A stretch of 64,000 nucleotides of DNA from Hyphomonadaceae bacterium BL14 (GTDB lineage: Bacteria > Pseudomonadota > Alphaproteobacteria > Caulobacterales > Maricaulaceae): NCBI GenBank assembly GCA_027627705.1, contig CP091242.1:608076-672075 (forward strand). Direction: 5' to 3'. Below are positions 35,050-45,254 of the stretch, one piece after another (within the stretch, counting starts at the first letter, position 1; each line of letters opens with the position of its first letter). The translations under genes were made by a program, and so were the position numbers. The notes below the pieces were generated by a model, which ran no database searches, was not told where the DNA came from, and was given only the letters and a program-made list of their open reading frames with translations.

Positions 35050-36444
35050 ATGCCCATTGAAATCCTGATGCCCGCTCTGTCGCCCACCATGGAGGAGGGC
35101 AATCTCTCGTCCTGGCTCGTCAAGGAAGGCGATGCGGTCAAATCCGGCGATGTCATCGCCGAGATCGAGACCGACAAGGCCACCATGGAGGTGGAGGCCG
35201 TCGATGAAGGCGTGATGGGCAAAATCCTCGTCGAGGCCGGAACCGAAGGGGTGAAGGTCAATGCGGTGATAGCGCTCCTCCTGGAAGAGGGCGAGGACAA
35301 GGGCGCGCTGGAGGGGGCGGGGTCTTCATCTAAAAAAGACTCCCCCCCACCCCAACCCTCCCCCAAGGGGGAGGGAGGCAAGTTCTCCACGTCTGAGAAA
35401 ACTCAGCAACAAGATGCGGCGTCTGACGATAACTCTGAGGCCGATGATACCTCGTCTCCCTCCCCCTCGGGGGAGGGCCGGGGTGGGGGGAGCGGCGGCT
35501 CAACCCGCATAAAAGCCTCGCCACTCGCGCGCCGCCTCGCCGAGCAGGCCGGGCTGACGCTGTCGGACATTGAAGGCTCCGGCCCCGGCGGGCGGATCAT
35601 CAAGCGTGATGTGGAGGCGGCGTCCAAGGCCGCGCCCGCCGCGAAACAGGTCGACGCTCCGCGCGCCCAAGCCTCGAGCGCCAAATCCACCGGCGACGCG
35701 CCCAGGCCGCAGATCGACGAGCACGAGCCGCTGGCGCGCTATGGCATTTCGGCGGACCGCTATAAGCTGCGCAAGGCTGACGGCATCCAGAAAATCTCAG
35801 CCAAACGCCTCACGGACTCCTTCCGCGACGTGCCGCACTTCCCGCTGAATGTGGATTGCCGCCTTGATGCGCTGCTGGCCTTCCGCAAGCAGATCAATGA
35901 CAAGGCGCCGGACGGCGTGAAGGTGTCGGTCAACGACATCCTGATCAAGGCGTCGGGCCTCGCCCTCAAGCGCGTGCCCGAGGCCAATGCCAGCTGGATC
36001 GAGGACGGGCGCGTGGCGATGCACAAGCACGCCGACGTGTCGGTGGCCGTGGCCATTGAGGGCGGGCTGATCACGCCGATCATCTTTGACGCGGACCAGA
36101 AGGGGCTCGCCCAGATTTCCGCCGAGATGAAGGATCTGGCCGCCCGCGCGCGCGACCGCAAGCTCAAGCCCGAGGAGTTCCAGGGCGGCACCTTCTCCCT
36201 GTCCAATCTGGGCATGTTCGGGATCAAGTCCTTCGCCTCCATCCTCAACCCGCCCCAGGGCATGATTTTGAGCGTGGGCGCGGGCGAGGAACGGCCCGTG
36301 ATCACCGATGGCGCCATCGCCAAGGCGACCGTCATGACGGTCACGCTCACCTGTGATCACCGCGTGGTGGACGGGGCCACCGGCTCCCGCTGGATCGCGG
36401 CATTCAAAGGCTTCATCGAAGACCCGGTGACGATGTTGATGTGA
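35050..36444 (+). CDS. pdhC: Dihydrolipoamide acetyltransferase (E2) of pyruvate dehydrogenase
   Basis: A 464-residue E2: an N-terminal lipoyl domain ([16 protein letters not shown]), a linker, a peripheral subunit-binding domain ([30 protein letters not shown]) and the catalytic acetyltransferase domain ending with the active-site motif [10 protein letters not shown]. The first linker (residues ~97-150) is not the usual Ala/Pro-rich sequence but the translation of a palindromic repeat ([12 protein letters not shown] ... [12 protein letters not shown]). The reading frame is preserved, and both functional domains are intact. Confidence 0.94.
   Translation: MPIEILMPALSPTMEEGNLSSWLVKEGDAVKSGDVIAEIETDKATMEVEAVDEGVMGKILVEAGTEGVKVNAVIALLLEEGEDKGALEGAGSSSKKDSPPPQPSPKGEGGKFSTSEKTQQQDAASDDNSEADDTSSPSPSGEGRGGGSGGSTRIKASPLARRLAEQAGLTLSDIEGSGPGGRIIKRDVEAASKAAPAAKQVDAPRAQASSAKSTGDAPRPQIDEHEPLARYGISADRYKLRKADGIQKISAKRLTDSFRDVPHFPLNVDCRLDALLAFRKQINDKAPDGVKVSVNDILIKASGLALKRVPEANASWIEDGRVAMHKHADVSVAVAIEGGLITPIIFDADQKGLAQISAEMKDLAARARDRKLKPEEFQGGTFSLSNLGMFGIKSFASILNPPQGMILSVGAGEERPVITDGAIAKATVMTVTLTCDHRVVDGATGSRWIAAFKGFIEDPVTMLM
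35342..35490. repeat. Palindromic repeat element inserted in frame within pdhC
   Basis: Two hairpins with identical 9-bp stems and 2-base loops (CCCTCCCCC/GGGGGAGGG at 35356-35375 and 35458-35477) are enclosed by an outer inverted repeat (CCCCCACCCC at 35344-35353 and GGGGTGGGGG from 35480). The ~150-bp unit lies in the E2 linker and is translated without a stop. It resembles the intergenic element at 49625-49754. Confidence 0.8.
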
Positions 36445-36493
36445 GCGCGCGCATGCGCGCCGGGGCTGAGGCAGGCGCTGACGCGCGCCAGCC

Positions 36494-37222
36494 CTAAACC
36501 CGCTGCTCCGCCTCCAGCCGTTCGATCAGGCGGGCGCGGGCATCGGGCAGGCGCTTGTCGGCGGGCCACAACACGCGGCGTTCCAGAAAATGCGCGCTGA
36601 GCCGCAGCCCCGCGCCGATATCGCCGGGCCGGACTGCGCCTGAACCGGTCAGAAAGCCGGGCAGGGCCAGCATCTTGTCCGCCCACGGCGCGCCGCCCTC
36701 GGCGCTCACCGCGCGCCCCGATTTGGGGCTCACATAAATGAGGTTCTCCGTCACGCCCGTGGCCGCGCAATGACGCAGATCGAGCCCGTAGCCCAGGTCC
36801 GCCAGCACGCCGAGCTCCCAGCGGACATAGAGCGCCGGCCAGACTTGCGGGTCAGTGAGATGCTCCGTGACCAGATCGAAGGCCTCGGCCACGCGCGGGT
36901 GCGGCTCGCGCTCGGGCAGGCAGAGCGAGGCCATGGCGCACAATGCGTTGAGGCCCGCCAACGCCAGCGGGTCCTCCATGATCGCGCCGGTGGACAGGTC
37001 TTCGGCTTCGACGGTGAGCGCGCCCAGATGCTCCTCCAGCCGCGCGCGCCAGACCGCGCGTACGCGATTTCCCGGCTGCAGCACGGGGCGCAGGGTGCGC
37101 GAGCGCCCGCCGCGCACCAGACCCGCATGACGGCCATGCTCGGCGGTCAGGATCTCCACCACGGCGCTGGTCTCGCCATGGGGACGCACCGCCAGGATGC
37201 GGCCTGACGCCGTCCACTCCAT
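36494..37222 (-). CDS. recO: DNA repair protein RecO
   Basis: A 242-residue RecO, which loads RecA on SSB-coated gaps with RecR. The N-terminal OB fold (ASGRILAVRPHGETSAVVEILTAEHG in pieces) and the helical domain (LDLRHCAATGVTENLIYVSPKSGRAV) fit. The zinc-finger cysteines found in some RecO proteins are reduced here (a single Cys in that segment), as in many alphaproteobacteria. The start overlaps the era stop by one base (TAATG), making it the last gene of the rpoZ-recO run. Confidence 0.9.
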   Translation of the reverse strand: MEWTASGRILAVRPHGETSAVVEILTAEHGRHAGLVRGGRSRTLRPVLQPGNRVRAVWRARLEEHLGALTVEAEDLSTGAIMEDPLALAGLNALCAMASLCLPEREPHPRVAEAFDLVTEHLTDPQVWPALYVRWELGVLADLGYGLDLRHCAATGVTENLIYVSPKSGRAVSAEGGAPWADKMLALPGFLTGSGAVRPGDIGAGLRLSAHFLERRVLWPADKRLPDARARLIERLEAEQRV

Positions 37223-38178
37223 TACACGTCAAACTCGAGGCCCAGGGCGGAGAAGCGCGCGCGCTCCTCGCTCCAGCCCGGCCGCACCTTCACGTGCAGG
37301 AACAGGTGCACGCGCCGGCCGAGATCACCCTCCAGCTCGACGCGCGCATGCTCGCCGATCCAGCGCAGTGTGGCGCCGCCCTTGCCGATAATGATCGGCT
37401 TGTGGCCTTCGCGCTCCACATAGATGGTCTGCTCGATGCGGACCGACCCGTCCTTCTGGTCCTTCCAGTCCTCGGTCTCCACGGTGAGCGCATAGGGCAG
37501 CTCCTCGTGGACGCGCAGATACAGCTTCTCGCGCGTGATCTCGGCGGCCAGCATGCGCTCGGGCAAATCCGCGATCTGATCTTCGGGATAGAGCCAGGGG
37601 CTGTCCGGCATGGCGCGGCCCAGCGCTTCAGCCAGATCCGCGGTGCGGTCGCCGTTGGTGGCGCTGATCATGAACACGTCGGTATAGACGCCGCTTTCAT
37701 AGAGCTGGCGTGACAGTTCCAGCAGCTCCTCGCGGCGCACCAGATCAATCTTGTTGATCGCCAGAATGGCCTTGAGATCATGGACTTTCAGTCCCTCGAT
37801 CACGCGCTCCACATCCTCCACGCTCTTGCCCGCGCCTTTGAGCTGGGCGGCCGCGTCCACCACGTGGACGATGATGTCGGCGTCCGACGCACCATCCCAG
37901 GCAGCCGCGACCATGGCGCGGTCGAGGCGCCGGCGCGGGCGGAACACGCCGGGCGTGTCGACCAGCACGATTTGCGCGGTACCGCGCAGCATCACGCCGC
38001 GGATCTGGAAGCGGGTGGTCTGCACTTTGGGCGTGACGATGGAGACCTTGCGGCCCACCAGCGCGTTGACCAGCGTGGATTTGCCCGCATTGGGCGCGCC
38101 GATTATGGCGGCAAAGCCGGCGCGGGTGCCGGACTGGGCCGCCGTGTCGGTGCCCGATGGGGTGGCGTTATCGGTCAT
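37222..38178 (-). CDS. era: GTPase Era
   Basis: A 318-residue Era, a GTPase for 16S rRNA maturation and 30S assembly. G motifs are GAPNAGKST (G1), DTPGVF (G3), NKID (G4) and SATNG (G5). The C-terminal KH domain includes GKGGATLRWIGEHARVELE. The start at 38178 overlaps the rnc stop by 4 bases. Residues 1-20 are an Ala/Thr-rich tail before the GTPase domain. Confidence 0.95.
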   Translation of the reverse strand: MTDNATPSGTDTAAQSGTRAGFAAIIGAPNAGKSTLVNALVGRKVSIVTPKVQTTRFQIRGVMLRGTAQIVLVDTPGVFRPRRRLDRAMVAAAWDGASDADIIVHVVDAAAQLKGAGKSVEDVERVIEGLKVHDLKAILAINKIDLVRREELLELSRQLYESGVYTDVFMISATNGDRTADLAEALGRAMPDSPWLYPEDQIADLPERMLAAEITREKLYLRVHEELPYALTVETEDWKDQKDGSVRIEQTIYVEREGHKPIIIGKGGATLRWIGEHARVELEGDLGRRVHLFLHVKVRPGWSEERARFSALGLEFDV

Positions 38179-38855
38179 AGGCTTGTCTCCGCGGACAGAA
38201 GCTGATCGGCGGCCGCACGTTCGGCCCCCTGTTTGGATGAACCCTCGGCTTCGCCGCGAAGCTCGCCCACGCGCACCTCCACGGTGAAGTTCGGGCGATG
38301 ATCGGGACCCTTGCGCGCCAGGACCGTGTACACGGGGGCCGGGCGCCCGGTCTGGGCCGCCCATTCCTGCAGGCGGGACTTGGCGTCGCGCGGCCGGCGT
38401 TTCAGGCCGTCCAGCTCCTCTTCCCACTGGGTCAGGAAAAAGGCACGCGCCGCGTCCAGCCCGCCATCAAGAAACAGCGCGCCGATCACCGCCTCGCAGG
38501 CATCGGCCAGGATGGAGGCTTTTTCGCGTCCGCCCAGGCGCGCCTCGGCCGCGGACAGGCGCAGGCCTTCGCCCAGGCCGCAGCGCTGCGCGGCGCGCGC
38601 GCAGGCGTTTTTGTTGACCAGCGCATTGAGGCGCACTGCCAGCCCGCCTTCATTCAGATCCGGGAAGCGCTCATGCAGCGCTTCGGCGGCCATCAGGCCC
38701 AGCACCCGGTCGCCCAGAAACTCCAGCCGCTCATTGGAGGCATCGCGCGAGCGCCCGTCGCCGTGGGAGGCATGGGTCAGGGCGCGCTCCAGCAAGGCCG
38801 GATCGGCGAAGGCGTGCCCGATGCGCGCCTGGACATCCTTGAAACGGTCGCTCAT
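38175..38855 (-). CDS. rnc: Ribonuclease III
   Basis: A 226-residue double-strand-specific RNase. The catalytic signature NERLEFLGDRVLGL is intact, and the second acidic cluster (ADACEAVIGALFLDGG) is present. A double-stranded RNA-binding domain closes the protein (KSRLQEWAAQTGRPAPVY). ATG 38855 is used; upstream in-frame sequence belongs to lepB. It overlaps lepB by 4 bases and era by 4 bases. Confidence 0.95.
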   Translation of the reverse strand: MSDRFKDVQARIGHAFADPALLERALTHASHGDGRSRDASNERLEFLGDRVLGLMAAEALHERFPDLNEGGLAVRLNALVNKNACARAAQRCGLGEGLRLSAAEARLGGREKASILADACEAVIGALFLDGGLDAARAFFLTQWEEELDGLKRRPRDAKSRLQEWAAQTGRPAPVYTVLARKGPDHRPNFTVEVRVGELRGEAEGSSKQGAERAAADQLLSAETSL

Positions 38856-39652
38856 CTCGGCTCCGGGTCCAGGGGCGCCAGTGTGCGCCCGGTTCTGATG
38901 CGTGCCCAGGTCCAGGGCCGCCACAGGCTGAAATCGGGGCGCACGGAGATCAGCACCCGGTCGGCGCGGCCGATCACAGAATCGATGCGCACCATGCCGG
39001 GTCCTTCAGGCGGGCTTGCGCGGCTGTCGCGCGATTCGCTGCGATTATCGCCCAGCACGAAGAGATGGCCTTCGGGCACCAGCACCGGGCCATAATCGTC
39101 ATAGGCACCCGGCGCGCCATGCAGCACGTCCCAGGCCCGCCCGTCACCGAGGATTTCCTGCCAGCGGGCATAGCGCGTCAGCGTGCCGTCCGGCCCGATG
39201 CGCGTGTCCTCGCCCAGCAACCCGCGCGGTGCCGGCGCGCCATTGATGAACACCATGCCCCCGGTCAGCGTGATCATGTCGCCTGGCAGGCCGATGACGC
39301 GCTTGATGTAGGCCGATCCCGGCGCGTGGGCGGGTGAGAACACCACGATATCGCCGCGCAGGGGCGTTGAGCCGAACACCCGTCCCGGTCCCACAGGCGG
39401 CGACAGGGGCAGGGAGGCGCGCGACCAGCCATAGGGCCATTTGGACACGGCGATATAGTCGCCGGGCTCCAGGGCGGGGCGCATGGAGTCCGACGGAATG
39501 GTGAAGGGCTGAAACACCAGCGTGCGCATGGCCAGCGCCAATATGGCGGCCAGCACCAGTGTCACGATCAGGCGCTGGTCCGCGCGCAGGCGGCGCACCG
39601 CCCGCGCAATGCGCCGGGCACGGCGCGCGCGGGCCGTGGCGCCGGCGGTCAC
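38852..39652 (-). CDS. lepB: Signal peptidase I
   Basis: A 266-residue inner-membrane signal peptidase. After an Arg-rich cytoplasmic N-terminus there is one membrane segment (residues ~28-45), then the catalytic Ser56 in PSDSMRP and the general-base Lys117 in [11 protein letters not shown]. The [14 protein letters not shown] box is also complete. It lies in the acpS-lepB-rnc-era order common in alphaproteobacteria, with 4-base overlaps on both sides. Confidence 0.95.
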   Translation of the reverse strand: MTAGATARARRARRIARAVRRLRADQRLIVTLVLAAILALAMRTLVFQPFTIPSDSMRPALEPGDYIAVSKWPYGWSRASLPLSPPVGPGRVFGSTPLRGDIVVFSPAHAPGSAYIKRVIGLPGDMITLTGGMVFINGAPAPRGLLGEDTRIGPDGTLTRYARWQEILGDGRAWDVLHGAPGAYDDYGPVLVPEGHLFVLGDNRSESRDSRASPPEGPGMVRIDSVIGRADRVLISVRPDFSLWRPWTWARIRTGRTLAPLDPEPR

Positions 39653-40065
39653 GCGGCCCCCGGCCGGGCCGGGTCCAGCGCCTCGATGATCACAAAGGCC
39701 TGCGCCCAGGGATAATCATCGGTCAGGGTGATATGGATGCGCGGTTCAAGTCCCTGCGGTGTCAGCGATTCCAGGCGCTGCGCCGCCGCGCCGGTGAGTT
39801 TCAGCGTCGGCTGGCCGCCCTTGAGGTTGATCACTTCCATCTGCTGCCAGGTCACGCCGCGATAAATGCCGGTGCCCAGCGCCTTGGCGCAGGCTTCCTT
39901 GGCAGCAAAGCGCTTGGCGAAGGTATCGGCCGAGCGGCGCCGGCTGGCGGCCTTGGCGCGCTCGATCTCGGTAAAGACACGGGTCTTGAAGCGGTCGCCA
40001 AACCGCTCGATGGAGCGCTCGATGCGCCGGATATCGATGATGTCGGTTCCGACGCCCAGGATCAT
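39649..40065 (-). CDS. acpS: Holo-[acyl-carrier-protein] synthase
   Basis: A 138-residue AcpS that transfers 4'-phosphopantetheine to acyl carrier protein. It has the N-terminal metal-binding motif [14 protein letters not shown] and the second motif [18 protein letters not shown]. The size and ends are normal. It overlaps pdxJ and lepB by 4 bases each. Confidence 0.95.
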   Translation of the reverse strand: MILGVGTDIIDIRRIERSIERFGDRFKTRVFTEIERAKAASRRRSADTFAKRFAAKEACAKALGTGIYRGVTWQQMEVINLKGGQPTLKLTGAAAQRLESLTPQGLEPRIHITLTDDYPWAQAFVIIEALDPARPGAA

Positions 40066-40820
40066 GCCGGCAGCTCGGCGCGGGCGGCATTGATCAGGGC
40101 GCGCATCTGGCTCACCGTATCGGCCAGCCCGGTGAAGATCGCCTCGCCGATCAGGAAATGACCGATATTCAGCTCACGCACCTGTGCAATGGCGGCGATC
40201 GGCTGGACCGTGTCGAAGGTCAGGCCGTGTCCGGCGTGAATCTCCAGCCCGCGCCGCGCGCCTTCCCTGGCGGCGATGGTGAGGCGTTTGAGCTCGGCTG
40301 CGGCCTTCTTGCGCCGTCCGGCATGGCAATGCTCGCAATAGGTTCCGGTGTGCAGCTCGATGACCGACGCGCCCAGCGCCTCAGCCACGGCGATCTGGAC
40401 CGGATCAGGCTCGATGAACAGTGAGACGCGGCATCCCGCCTTGTTCAGCGCGGCGATGAACGGGCGCAGATGGGCGTGATGGGCGGCCACGTCCAGCCCG
40501 CCTTCGGTGGTGCGTTCCTCGCGCTTTTCCGGCACCAGGCACACCGCTTTGGGCGTGTGGCGCAGGGCGATGTCCAGCATCTCCTCCGTGGCCGCCATCT
40601 CCAGATTGAGCGGTACCGACAGCTCCTTGGACAGGCGCTCGATATCGGCGTCGGAGATGTGGCGGCGGTCCTCGCGCAGGTGCGCGGTAATGCCGTCGGC
40701 ACCCGCTTCGACGGCCAGATGCGCCGCACGCACCGGATCGGGCAGGGCACCGCCGCGCGCATTTCTTATGGTGGCAACGTGATCGATATTGACGCCGAGG
40801 CGGACCGGATGCGCGCTCAC
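40062..40820 (-). CDS. pdxJ: Pyridoxine 5'-phosphate synthase
   Basis: A 252-residue TIM-barrel enzyme that condenses 1-deoxyxylulose 5-phosphate with 3-amino-2-oxopropyl phosphate. Typical segments are [30 protein letters not shown], the ELHTGTYCE loop and [12 protein letters not shown]. It is complete and lies between pyrE and acpS with 4-base overlaps. Confidence 0.96.
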   Translation of the reverse strand: MSAHPVRLGVNIDHVATIRNARGGALPDPVRAAHLAVEAGADGITAHLREDRRHISDADIERLSKELSVPLNLEMAATEEMLDIALRHTPKAVCLVPEKREERTTEGGLDVAAHHAHLRPFIAALNKAGCRVSLFIEPDPVQIAVAEALGASVIELHTGTYCEHCHAGRRKKAAAELKRLTIAAREGARRGLEIHAGHGLTFDTVQPIAAIAQVRELNIGHFLIGEAIFTGLADTVSQMRALINAARAELPA

Positions 40821-41404
40821 GGGTTCAGCCCCCGGCTGCCCGGCTTGATAGCCGGTATGCGTTCGAGTTCCGGCGGCAGCTGGTCAGCCGGATAGGCCGG
40901 GAAGCTCACCGTCGCCAGCGACACCAGCGGCACGCCCACGCTCGCCTTGCCGCCTGAACGGTCCACCAGACAGCCCTGGGCGACGACTTTCGCGCCCGTG
41001 GCCTGGATGGCCGCGATGCACTCGCGCGAGGACAAGCCCGTGGTGACAATGTCCTCGATCACCAGAACCCGGTCGGCGGCGTTCAGCTCGAAGCCGCGGC
41101 GCAGCGCAAACTCGCCGTTCTCACGCTCCACAAACAGGAAAGGCAGGCCCATGACCCGCGCGGTTTCATAACCGGGAATGATCCCGCCCAGCGCCGGTGA
41201 CACAATGGCGGTGAAGGGGCCGTGGCCGGCGGATCTGATCTTTTCAGCCAGCGCGGTGCACAGCCGTCCCGTGCGCGCGGCGTCGCGGAACACCAGCGCC
41301 TTTTGCAGGAAGACGGAGCTGCGCAGGCCCGAGGAGAGAATGAAATGCCCCTCAAGCAGCGCGCCCGCCTGGCGGAATTCTTCCAATACGTCGTCCGTCG
41401 TCAT
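40817..41404 (-). CDS. pyrE: Orotate phosphoribosyltransferase
   Basis: A 195-residue PyrE of pyrimidine synthesis. The PRPP-binding motif reads [18 protein letters not shown], and the N-terminal part ([18 protein letters not shown]) and [14 protein letters not shown] are typical. The start overlaps the rsh stop by 4 bases. Confidence 0.94.
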   Translation of the reverse strand: MTTDDVLEEFRQAGALLEGHFILSSGLRSSVFLQKALVFRDAARTGRLCTALAEKIRSAGHGPFTAIVSPALGGIIPGYETARVMGLPFLFVERENGEFALRRGFELNAADRVLVIEDIVTTGLSSRECIAAIQATGAKVVAQGCLVDRSGGKASVGVPLVSLATVSFPAYPADQLPPELERIPAIKPGSRGLNP

Positions 41405-43659
41405 GCCGGCTCCTGCTCGGTCTTCGGGTCGTAGTCGGGGATGTCGCCCGGCCGGCGCGCACGCTCGGCGGTGACCACCCGATCGCTGGTTTTCAAAGCC
41501 GCCACGATATTGTTCAGGTGGCGCGCGTCGAACACCTCCACATCGAACGCCATCTCGAAAAAGTCACGCGTGCGCTGCAGGGTTTTCACATCGGTGATAT
41601 TGCCACCGGCCTCGCCCACCACGCCGGCGATCTCGGCCAGCACGCCCGGTTCATTGCGCACCGTGGACAGAACCCGTCCGATGGACACGCCATGGGCACC
41701 CGCTTCCGGGGTCCATTTGAGATCAATCCAGCTTTCCAGGGTCTCGTCATCTTCAAGTTCGGCCAGGCGCTCGCAATCGATGGCGTGCACCTCCACGCCC
41801 TTGCCTTCACGGATGACGCCGACAATCCGGTCGCCGGGCATGGGTGAGCAGCAGGGCGCAAAATGCAGGCTGACGCCCGGCGTAAGCCCGCGCCCGTGAA
41901 CGTAGAGCCCGGCCTTGGCGTCGGCGATGCGTTCGCGGTCCTGGGGCCGCCGGCCGCGCATTTCGCGGTGACCGGGATAGACCGCTTCGAGCAGGCCGAT
42001 GGACGAAATCCGGCCCTTGCCCAGCGCGTGGTAGAGGTCCTCCACGCTGTCCATCTCCAGACGGCGCAGGGCGTCGCCCAGGGCGGATTCGCGAAACACC
42101 TTGCCCTCTCGCAGGAAGGCGTGCTCGGCGATCACCGTGCCGATGCGAATGAATTCTTCCGCTTCCGACGAACGGATCAGGCGCCGGATCGCGGCGCGCG
42201 CGCGACCGGTGATCACCAGATCTTCCCAGCCCGCAGGCGGTTGACGCACCCCGCCCTTGATGATCTCGATCATGTCGCCATTGTTCAGGCGCGTGCGCAG
42301 CGGCCGGTCGCGCCCGTTGATCTTCGCGCCAATGGCCGCGTGGCCCAGCTCGGTGTGGACCGCATAGGCGAAATCCAGCGGTGTGGCACCGCCAGGCAGG
42401 GCGATCAGCTCGCCCTTGGGCGTGAAGCAATAGACCTCGTTGGCGAACATCTCGAGCTTGGCGTGCTCGAGGAAGTCCTCCGGATCGCCGCCCTGTTCCA
42501 GGATTTCCATCAGCGGGCGCAGGCGCTCCAGCGGATCGCCGCCCGCTTCCTCGGCTGCGGCCGCATCATAAGCGTATCCGCCTGCCTTGTAGCGCCAGTG
42601 AGCCGCCACGCCGGTCTCCGCAATGCGGTCCATGTCATGGGTGCGGATCTGCAGCTCGATGCGGATATTGGACGGGCCGATAATGGTGGTGTGTAAGGAG
42701 CGGTAATTATTCGGCTTGGGCGTGGAGATGTAATCGCGGAAGCGTTCTGGCACGCTGCGCCAGCGCTGATGGACCAGGCCCAGCGCGATGTAGCAATCAA
42801 TGGGCCGCTCCACGAGAATGCGGAAGGCATAGATGTCGGCGATATCGTCAAACGTGACGCCCTTGCGCTCCAGCTTGCGCCAGATCGAGTAGGGCCGCTT
42901 TTCCCGCCCGAACACCACGCAGTCCAGCCCCGCCTCGTCGAGCAGGTCAGACAGCCTGGCCGAAACAGAGGCGACGGCGTCATGGCGGGTGAGGCGCAAA
43001 TCCTCCAGCCGGCGGTGAATGGATTCATACGCCGCCGGGTTGAGGTTCCGGAACGCCAGGTCTTCCAGCTCGGTGCACACCCGGTTCACGCCGATGCGCC
43101 GGGCCAGCGGCGCGTAAATCTCCAGCGTCTCGCGCGCGATGCGCTCACGCTTGTCCTGGCGCGAATGGAAATGCAGCGTGCGCATATTGTGCATGCGGTC
43201 GCACAGCTTCACCAGCAGAACGCGGACATCGCGGGTGATCGCCACCACGAGTTTCTGCAGGTTTTCTGCCTGTTTGGTGCGCTTGGAGCTGAGCTCCATC
43301 TGGCCCAGCTTCGTGACGCCGTCCACCAGCTGCGCGATGTCCTCGCCGAATTGTTCAGTGATGTCTTCGGGCGTGGCGTCGGTATCTTCGACCGTGTCGT
43401 GCAGGAGGCCGGTGCAGATGGTCGCCGCGTCCAGCCGCAGCTCCGCCAGCAGCATCGCGACCGCGACCGTGTGCCCGTAATAGGGCTCACCCGATTTGCG
43501 GAACTGGCCCTGATGATGAAGCTTGGAGAAGTTATAGGCGCGCGTGATCAGCTCGCCATCGACATGGGGGTCATAGGCGCGAACACGCGCGATCAGGGCG
43601 TCGGCGCTGGGAATGGCGTCGGCGGGCAGAAGCGCAGACGGGGTCGCCAGCGCCGTCAC
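41401..43659 (-). CDS. rsh: Bifunctional (p)ppGpp synthetase/hydrolase (RelA/SpoT homologue)
   Basis: A 752-residue stringent-response enzyme. The N-terminal hydrolase HD domain has [16 protein letters not shown], so it is probably active. The synthetase domain follows ([34 protein letters not shown]), then TGS ([32 protein letters not shown] in pieces), the conserved Cys region ([15 protein letters not shown]) and a C-terminal ACT domain. It is the only such gene in the window. rpoZ lies directly upstream, 3 bases away, as in many bacteria. Confidence 0.95.
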   Translation of the reverse strand: MTALATPSALLPADAIPSADALIARVRAYDPHVDGELITRAYNFSKLHHQGQFRKSGEPYYGHTVAVAMLLAELRLDAATICTGLLHDTVEDTDATPEDITEQFGEDIAQLVDGVTKLGQMELSSKRTKQAENLQKLVVAITRDVRVLLVKLCDRMHNMRTLHFHSRQDKRERIARETLEIYAPLARRIGVNRVCTELEDLAFRNLNPAAYESIHRRLEDLRLTRHDAVASVSARLSDLLDEAGLDCVVFGREKRPYSIWRKLERKGVTFDDIADIYAFRILVERPIDCYIALGLVHQRWRSVPERFRDYISTPKPNNYRSLHTTIIGPSNIRIELQIRTHDMDRIAETGVAAHWRYKAGGYAYDAAAAEEAGGDPLERLRPLMEILEQGGDPEDFLEHAKLEMFANEVYCFTPKGELIALPGGATPLDFAYAVHTELGHAAIGAKINGRDRPLRTRLNNGDMIEIIKGGVRQPPAGWEDLVITGRARAAIRRLIRSSEAEEFIRIGTVIAEHAFLREGKVFRESALGDALRRLEMDSVEDLYHALGKGRISSIGLLEAVYPGHREMRGRRPQDRERIADAKAGLYVHGRGLTPGVSLHFAPCCSPMPGDRIVGVIREGKGVEVHAIDCERLAELEDDETLESWIDLKWTPEAGAHGVSIGRVLSTVRNEPGVLAEIAGVVGEAGGNITDVKTLQRTRDFFEMAFDVEVFDARHLNNIVAALKTSDRVVTAERARRPGDIPDYDPKTEQEPA

Positions 43660-43662
43660 GGC

Positions 43663-44028
43663 TTAGAGTCGGCCGTCAGCCGGTCCGTCGCGGTCGGACT
43701 GCAGCGCCTTGAGCATGGCAGCTTCGTCCATTTCCGGAGCGGGCAGGGCCGGGCGGGACTCGGCCTGACGCTCGCGCTCGGCCTCTTCCTCGTCATCGGA
43801 CGGGATGACCCGTTGCAGGCCGGCAATCAGGTTTTCGGTCAGGCCACCGAGATCAAGCTTGTCGTCCGCGATCTCGCGCAGGGCGACAACCGGGTTCTTG
43901 TCGTTGTCGCGGTCAACCACCAGCGGCGCACCGGCAGCGATGGTGCGCGCACGATGAGCGGCCAGCAGAACCAGCTCGAAGCGGTTCTCCACCTTCTTGA
44001 TGCAATCTTCAACGGTGACGCGGGCCAT
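43663..44028 (-). CDS. rpoZ: DNA-directed RNA polymerase omega subunit
   Basis: A 121-residue omega subunit. The N-terminal half is canonical ([33 protein letters not shown]), and the C-terminal half is an acidic extension common in alphaproteobacteria. ATG 44028 has AGGAGG at 44036-44041 on the minus strand. It is the first gene of the run rpoZ-rsh-pyrE-pdxJ-acpS-lepB-rnc-era-recO. Confidence 0.95.
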   Translation of the reverse strand: MARVTVEDCIKKVENRFELVLLAAHRARTIAAGAPLVVDRDNDKNPVVALREIADDKLDLGGLTENLIAGLQRVIPSDDEEEAERERQAESRPALPAPEMDEAAMLKALQSDRDGPADGRL

Positions 44029-44100
44029 GCGCAGGCCTCCTGACAATCATGCGAGACGTGAACCCGTGCAGATACCCCACGCGGGCACCACCTTCAAGCC

Positions 44101-44661
44101 TTACGCCGCAGCGCACAACACCCCGCCCGCCGGACGGCAGGCGCGGCGGTCCGCCAGGGGCAGGGCGGCGATCAGGCTTTGCAGTGTGGCACCGCTGACC
44201 GGATCACGCCAGCGCGGCGCAATGTCTTTCAGTGGTAACAGGACGAAGGCGCGCGCGGTCAGGCGCGGATGCGGCAGGTCCAGCCCGCCGGGAAACCGGG
44301 CGGTGCGCCCCTCATAGTCCAGCAAATCCAGGTCCAGCGTGCGCGGCGCGTTACGCACCGTGCGCGCGCGCCCGTGCGCGGCCTCGGCCTCATGCAGTAC
44401 CGCCATCAGCGCCTGCGGGTCATGGTCGGTACGCACGGCGATGCAGGCATTCACAAATGGCGGATCGCTCGGGTCCGGCCAGGCCGGGCTGCGCCAGGGG
44501 CGCGACGCGGCGATGGTCTGCACGCCGGCTGCGGCCAGACACCGCAGCGCTGAATTGAGCGTTCCAAGCGGCGCGCGGCCCCGGTATGCTTGGTTCGCGC
44601 CGAGTCCGATATAAATGGCCCGGCAGGACGCATTACCCATCAGTGATACAGCGAAAGGCAT
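44101..44661 (-). CDS. folK: 2-amino-4-hydroxy-6-hydroxymethyldihydropteridine diphosphokinase
   Basis: A 186-residue HPPK that pyrophosphorylates the pterin made by FolB. Signatures are IYIGLGANQ near the start, the ATP-binding RTLDLDLLDYEG and the DLPHPRLTARAFVLLPL segment. The start may be ATG 44661 or ATG 44640; neither has a clear ribosome site, and the shorter form is closer to the usual N-terminus. The gene is divergent from the NYN gene with almost no gap. Confidence 0.92.
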   Translation of the reverse strand: MPFAVSLMGNASCRAIYIGLGANQAYRGRAPLGTLNSALRCLAAAGVQTIAASRPWRSPAWPDPSDPPFVNACIAVRTDHDPQALMAVLHEAEAAHGRARTVRNAPRTLDLDLLDYEGRTARFPGGLDLPHPRLTARAFVLLPLKDIAPRWRDPVSGATLQSLIAALPLADRRACRPAGGVLCAAA

Positions 44662-44666
44662 AGGCG

Positions 44667-45254
44667 ATGACCTTCTATCCCAACGAGCGGCTAGGTATTT
44701 TTATTGACGGCGCGAACCTCTATTCGGCGGCGCGCGGGCTGGATTTCGATATCGACTACAAGAAGCTTCTGGAGGAATTTCGCAAGCGCGGCCGGCTGAT
44801 CCGGGCCAATTACTACACCGCGCTGCTGGAGAATGAGGAATACACGCCGATCCGCCCGCTGATCGACTGGCTGGACTATAACGGCTTCAAGATCGTCTCC
44901 AAGGCGGCCAAGGAATATTCCGACGAAAGCGGGCGCCGGCGCATCAAGGGCGACATGGATGTCGAACTGGCCGTCGACATGATGGAGGCCTGCGGCTATC
45001 TCGACCATATCGTCCTGTTCTCCGGTGATGGTGATTTCCGCAAGGTGGTCGAGGCCGTGCAGCGGCGCGGCGTGCGCGTCTCGGTGGTCTCCACCCTGAA
45101 ATCCTCGCCCCCGATGGCGTCCGACGATCTGCGCCGCCAGGCCGACGCCTTCATCGAACTGGCCGATCTGGGCAAGCTGGTCGGGCGCGAGCGGCGCTAT
45201 CGTGATTACTCCGAAACCACCGAAGACGAAGGTGATGACGGCGATGATGCTTAG
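44667..45254 (+). CDS. NYN domain (LabA/DUF88 family) protein
   Basis: A 195-residue PIN-like NYN-domain protein, probably an RNA- or DNA-acting nuclease. The conserved acidic residues are visible: GIFIDGANLYSA, KGDMDVELAVDMM and LFSGDGDFRKVVEAV. A short acidic tail ends the protein (TTEDEGDDGDDA). It overlaps the uracil-DNA glycosylase gene by 11 bases, so the two are translationally coupled. The target is unknown. Confidence 0.88.
   Translation: MTFYPNERLGIFIDGANLYSAARGLDFDIDYKKLLEEFRKRGRLIRANYYTALLENEEYTPIRPLIDWLDYNGFKIVSKAAKEYSDESGRRRIKGDMDVELAVDMMEACGYLDHIVLFSGDGDFRKVVEAVQRRGVRVSVVSTLKSSPPMASDDLRRQADAFIELADLGKLVGRERRYRDYSETTEDEGDDGDDA

Noticed and set aside
33571..35310. Near-identical lipoyl-coding DNA in pdhB and pdhC as an assembly duplication
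   Set aside because: The two copies differ at many third-codon positions and each is joined to a different complete protein. A lipoylated E1-beta is an established alphaproteobacterial feature.
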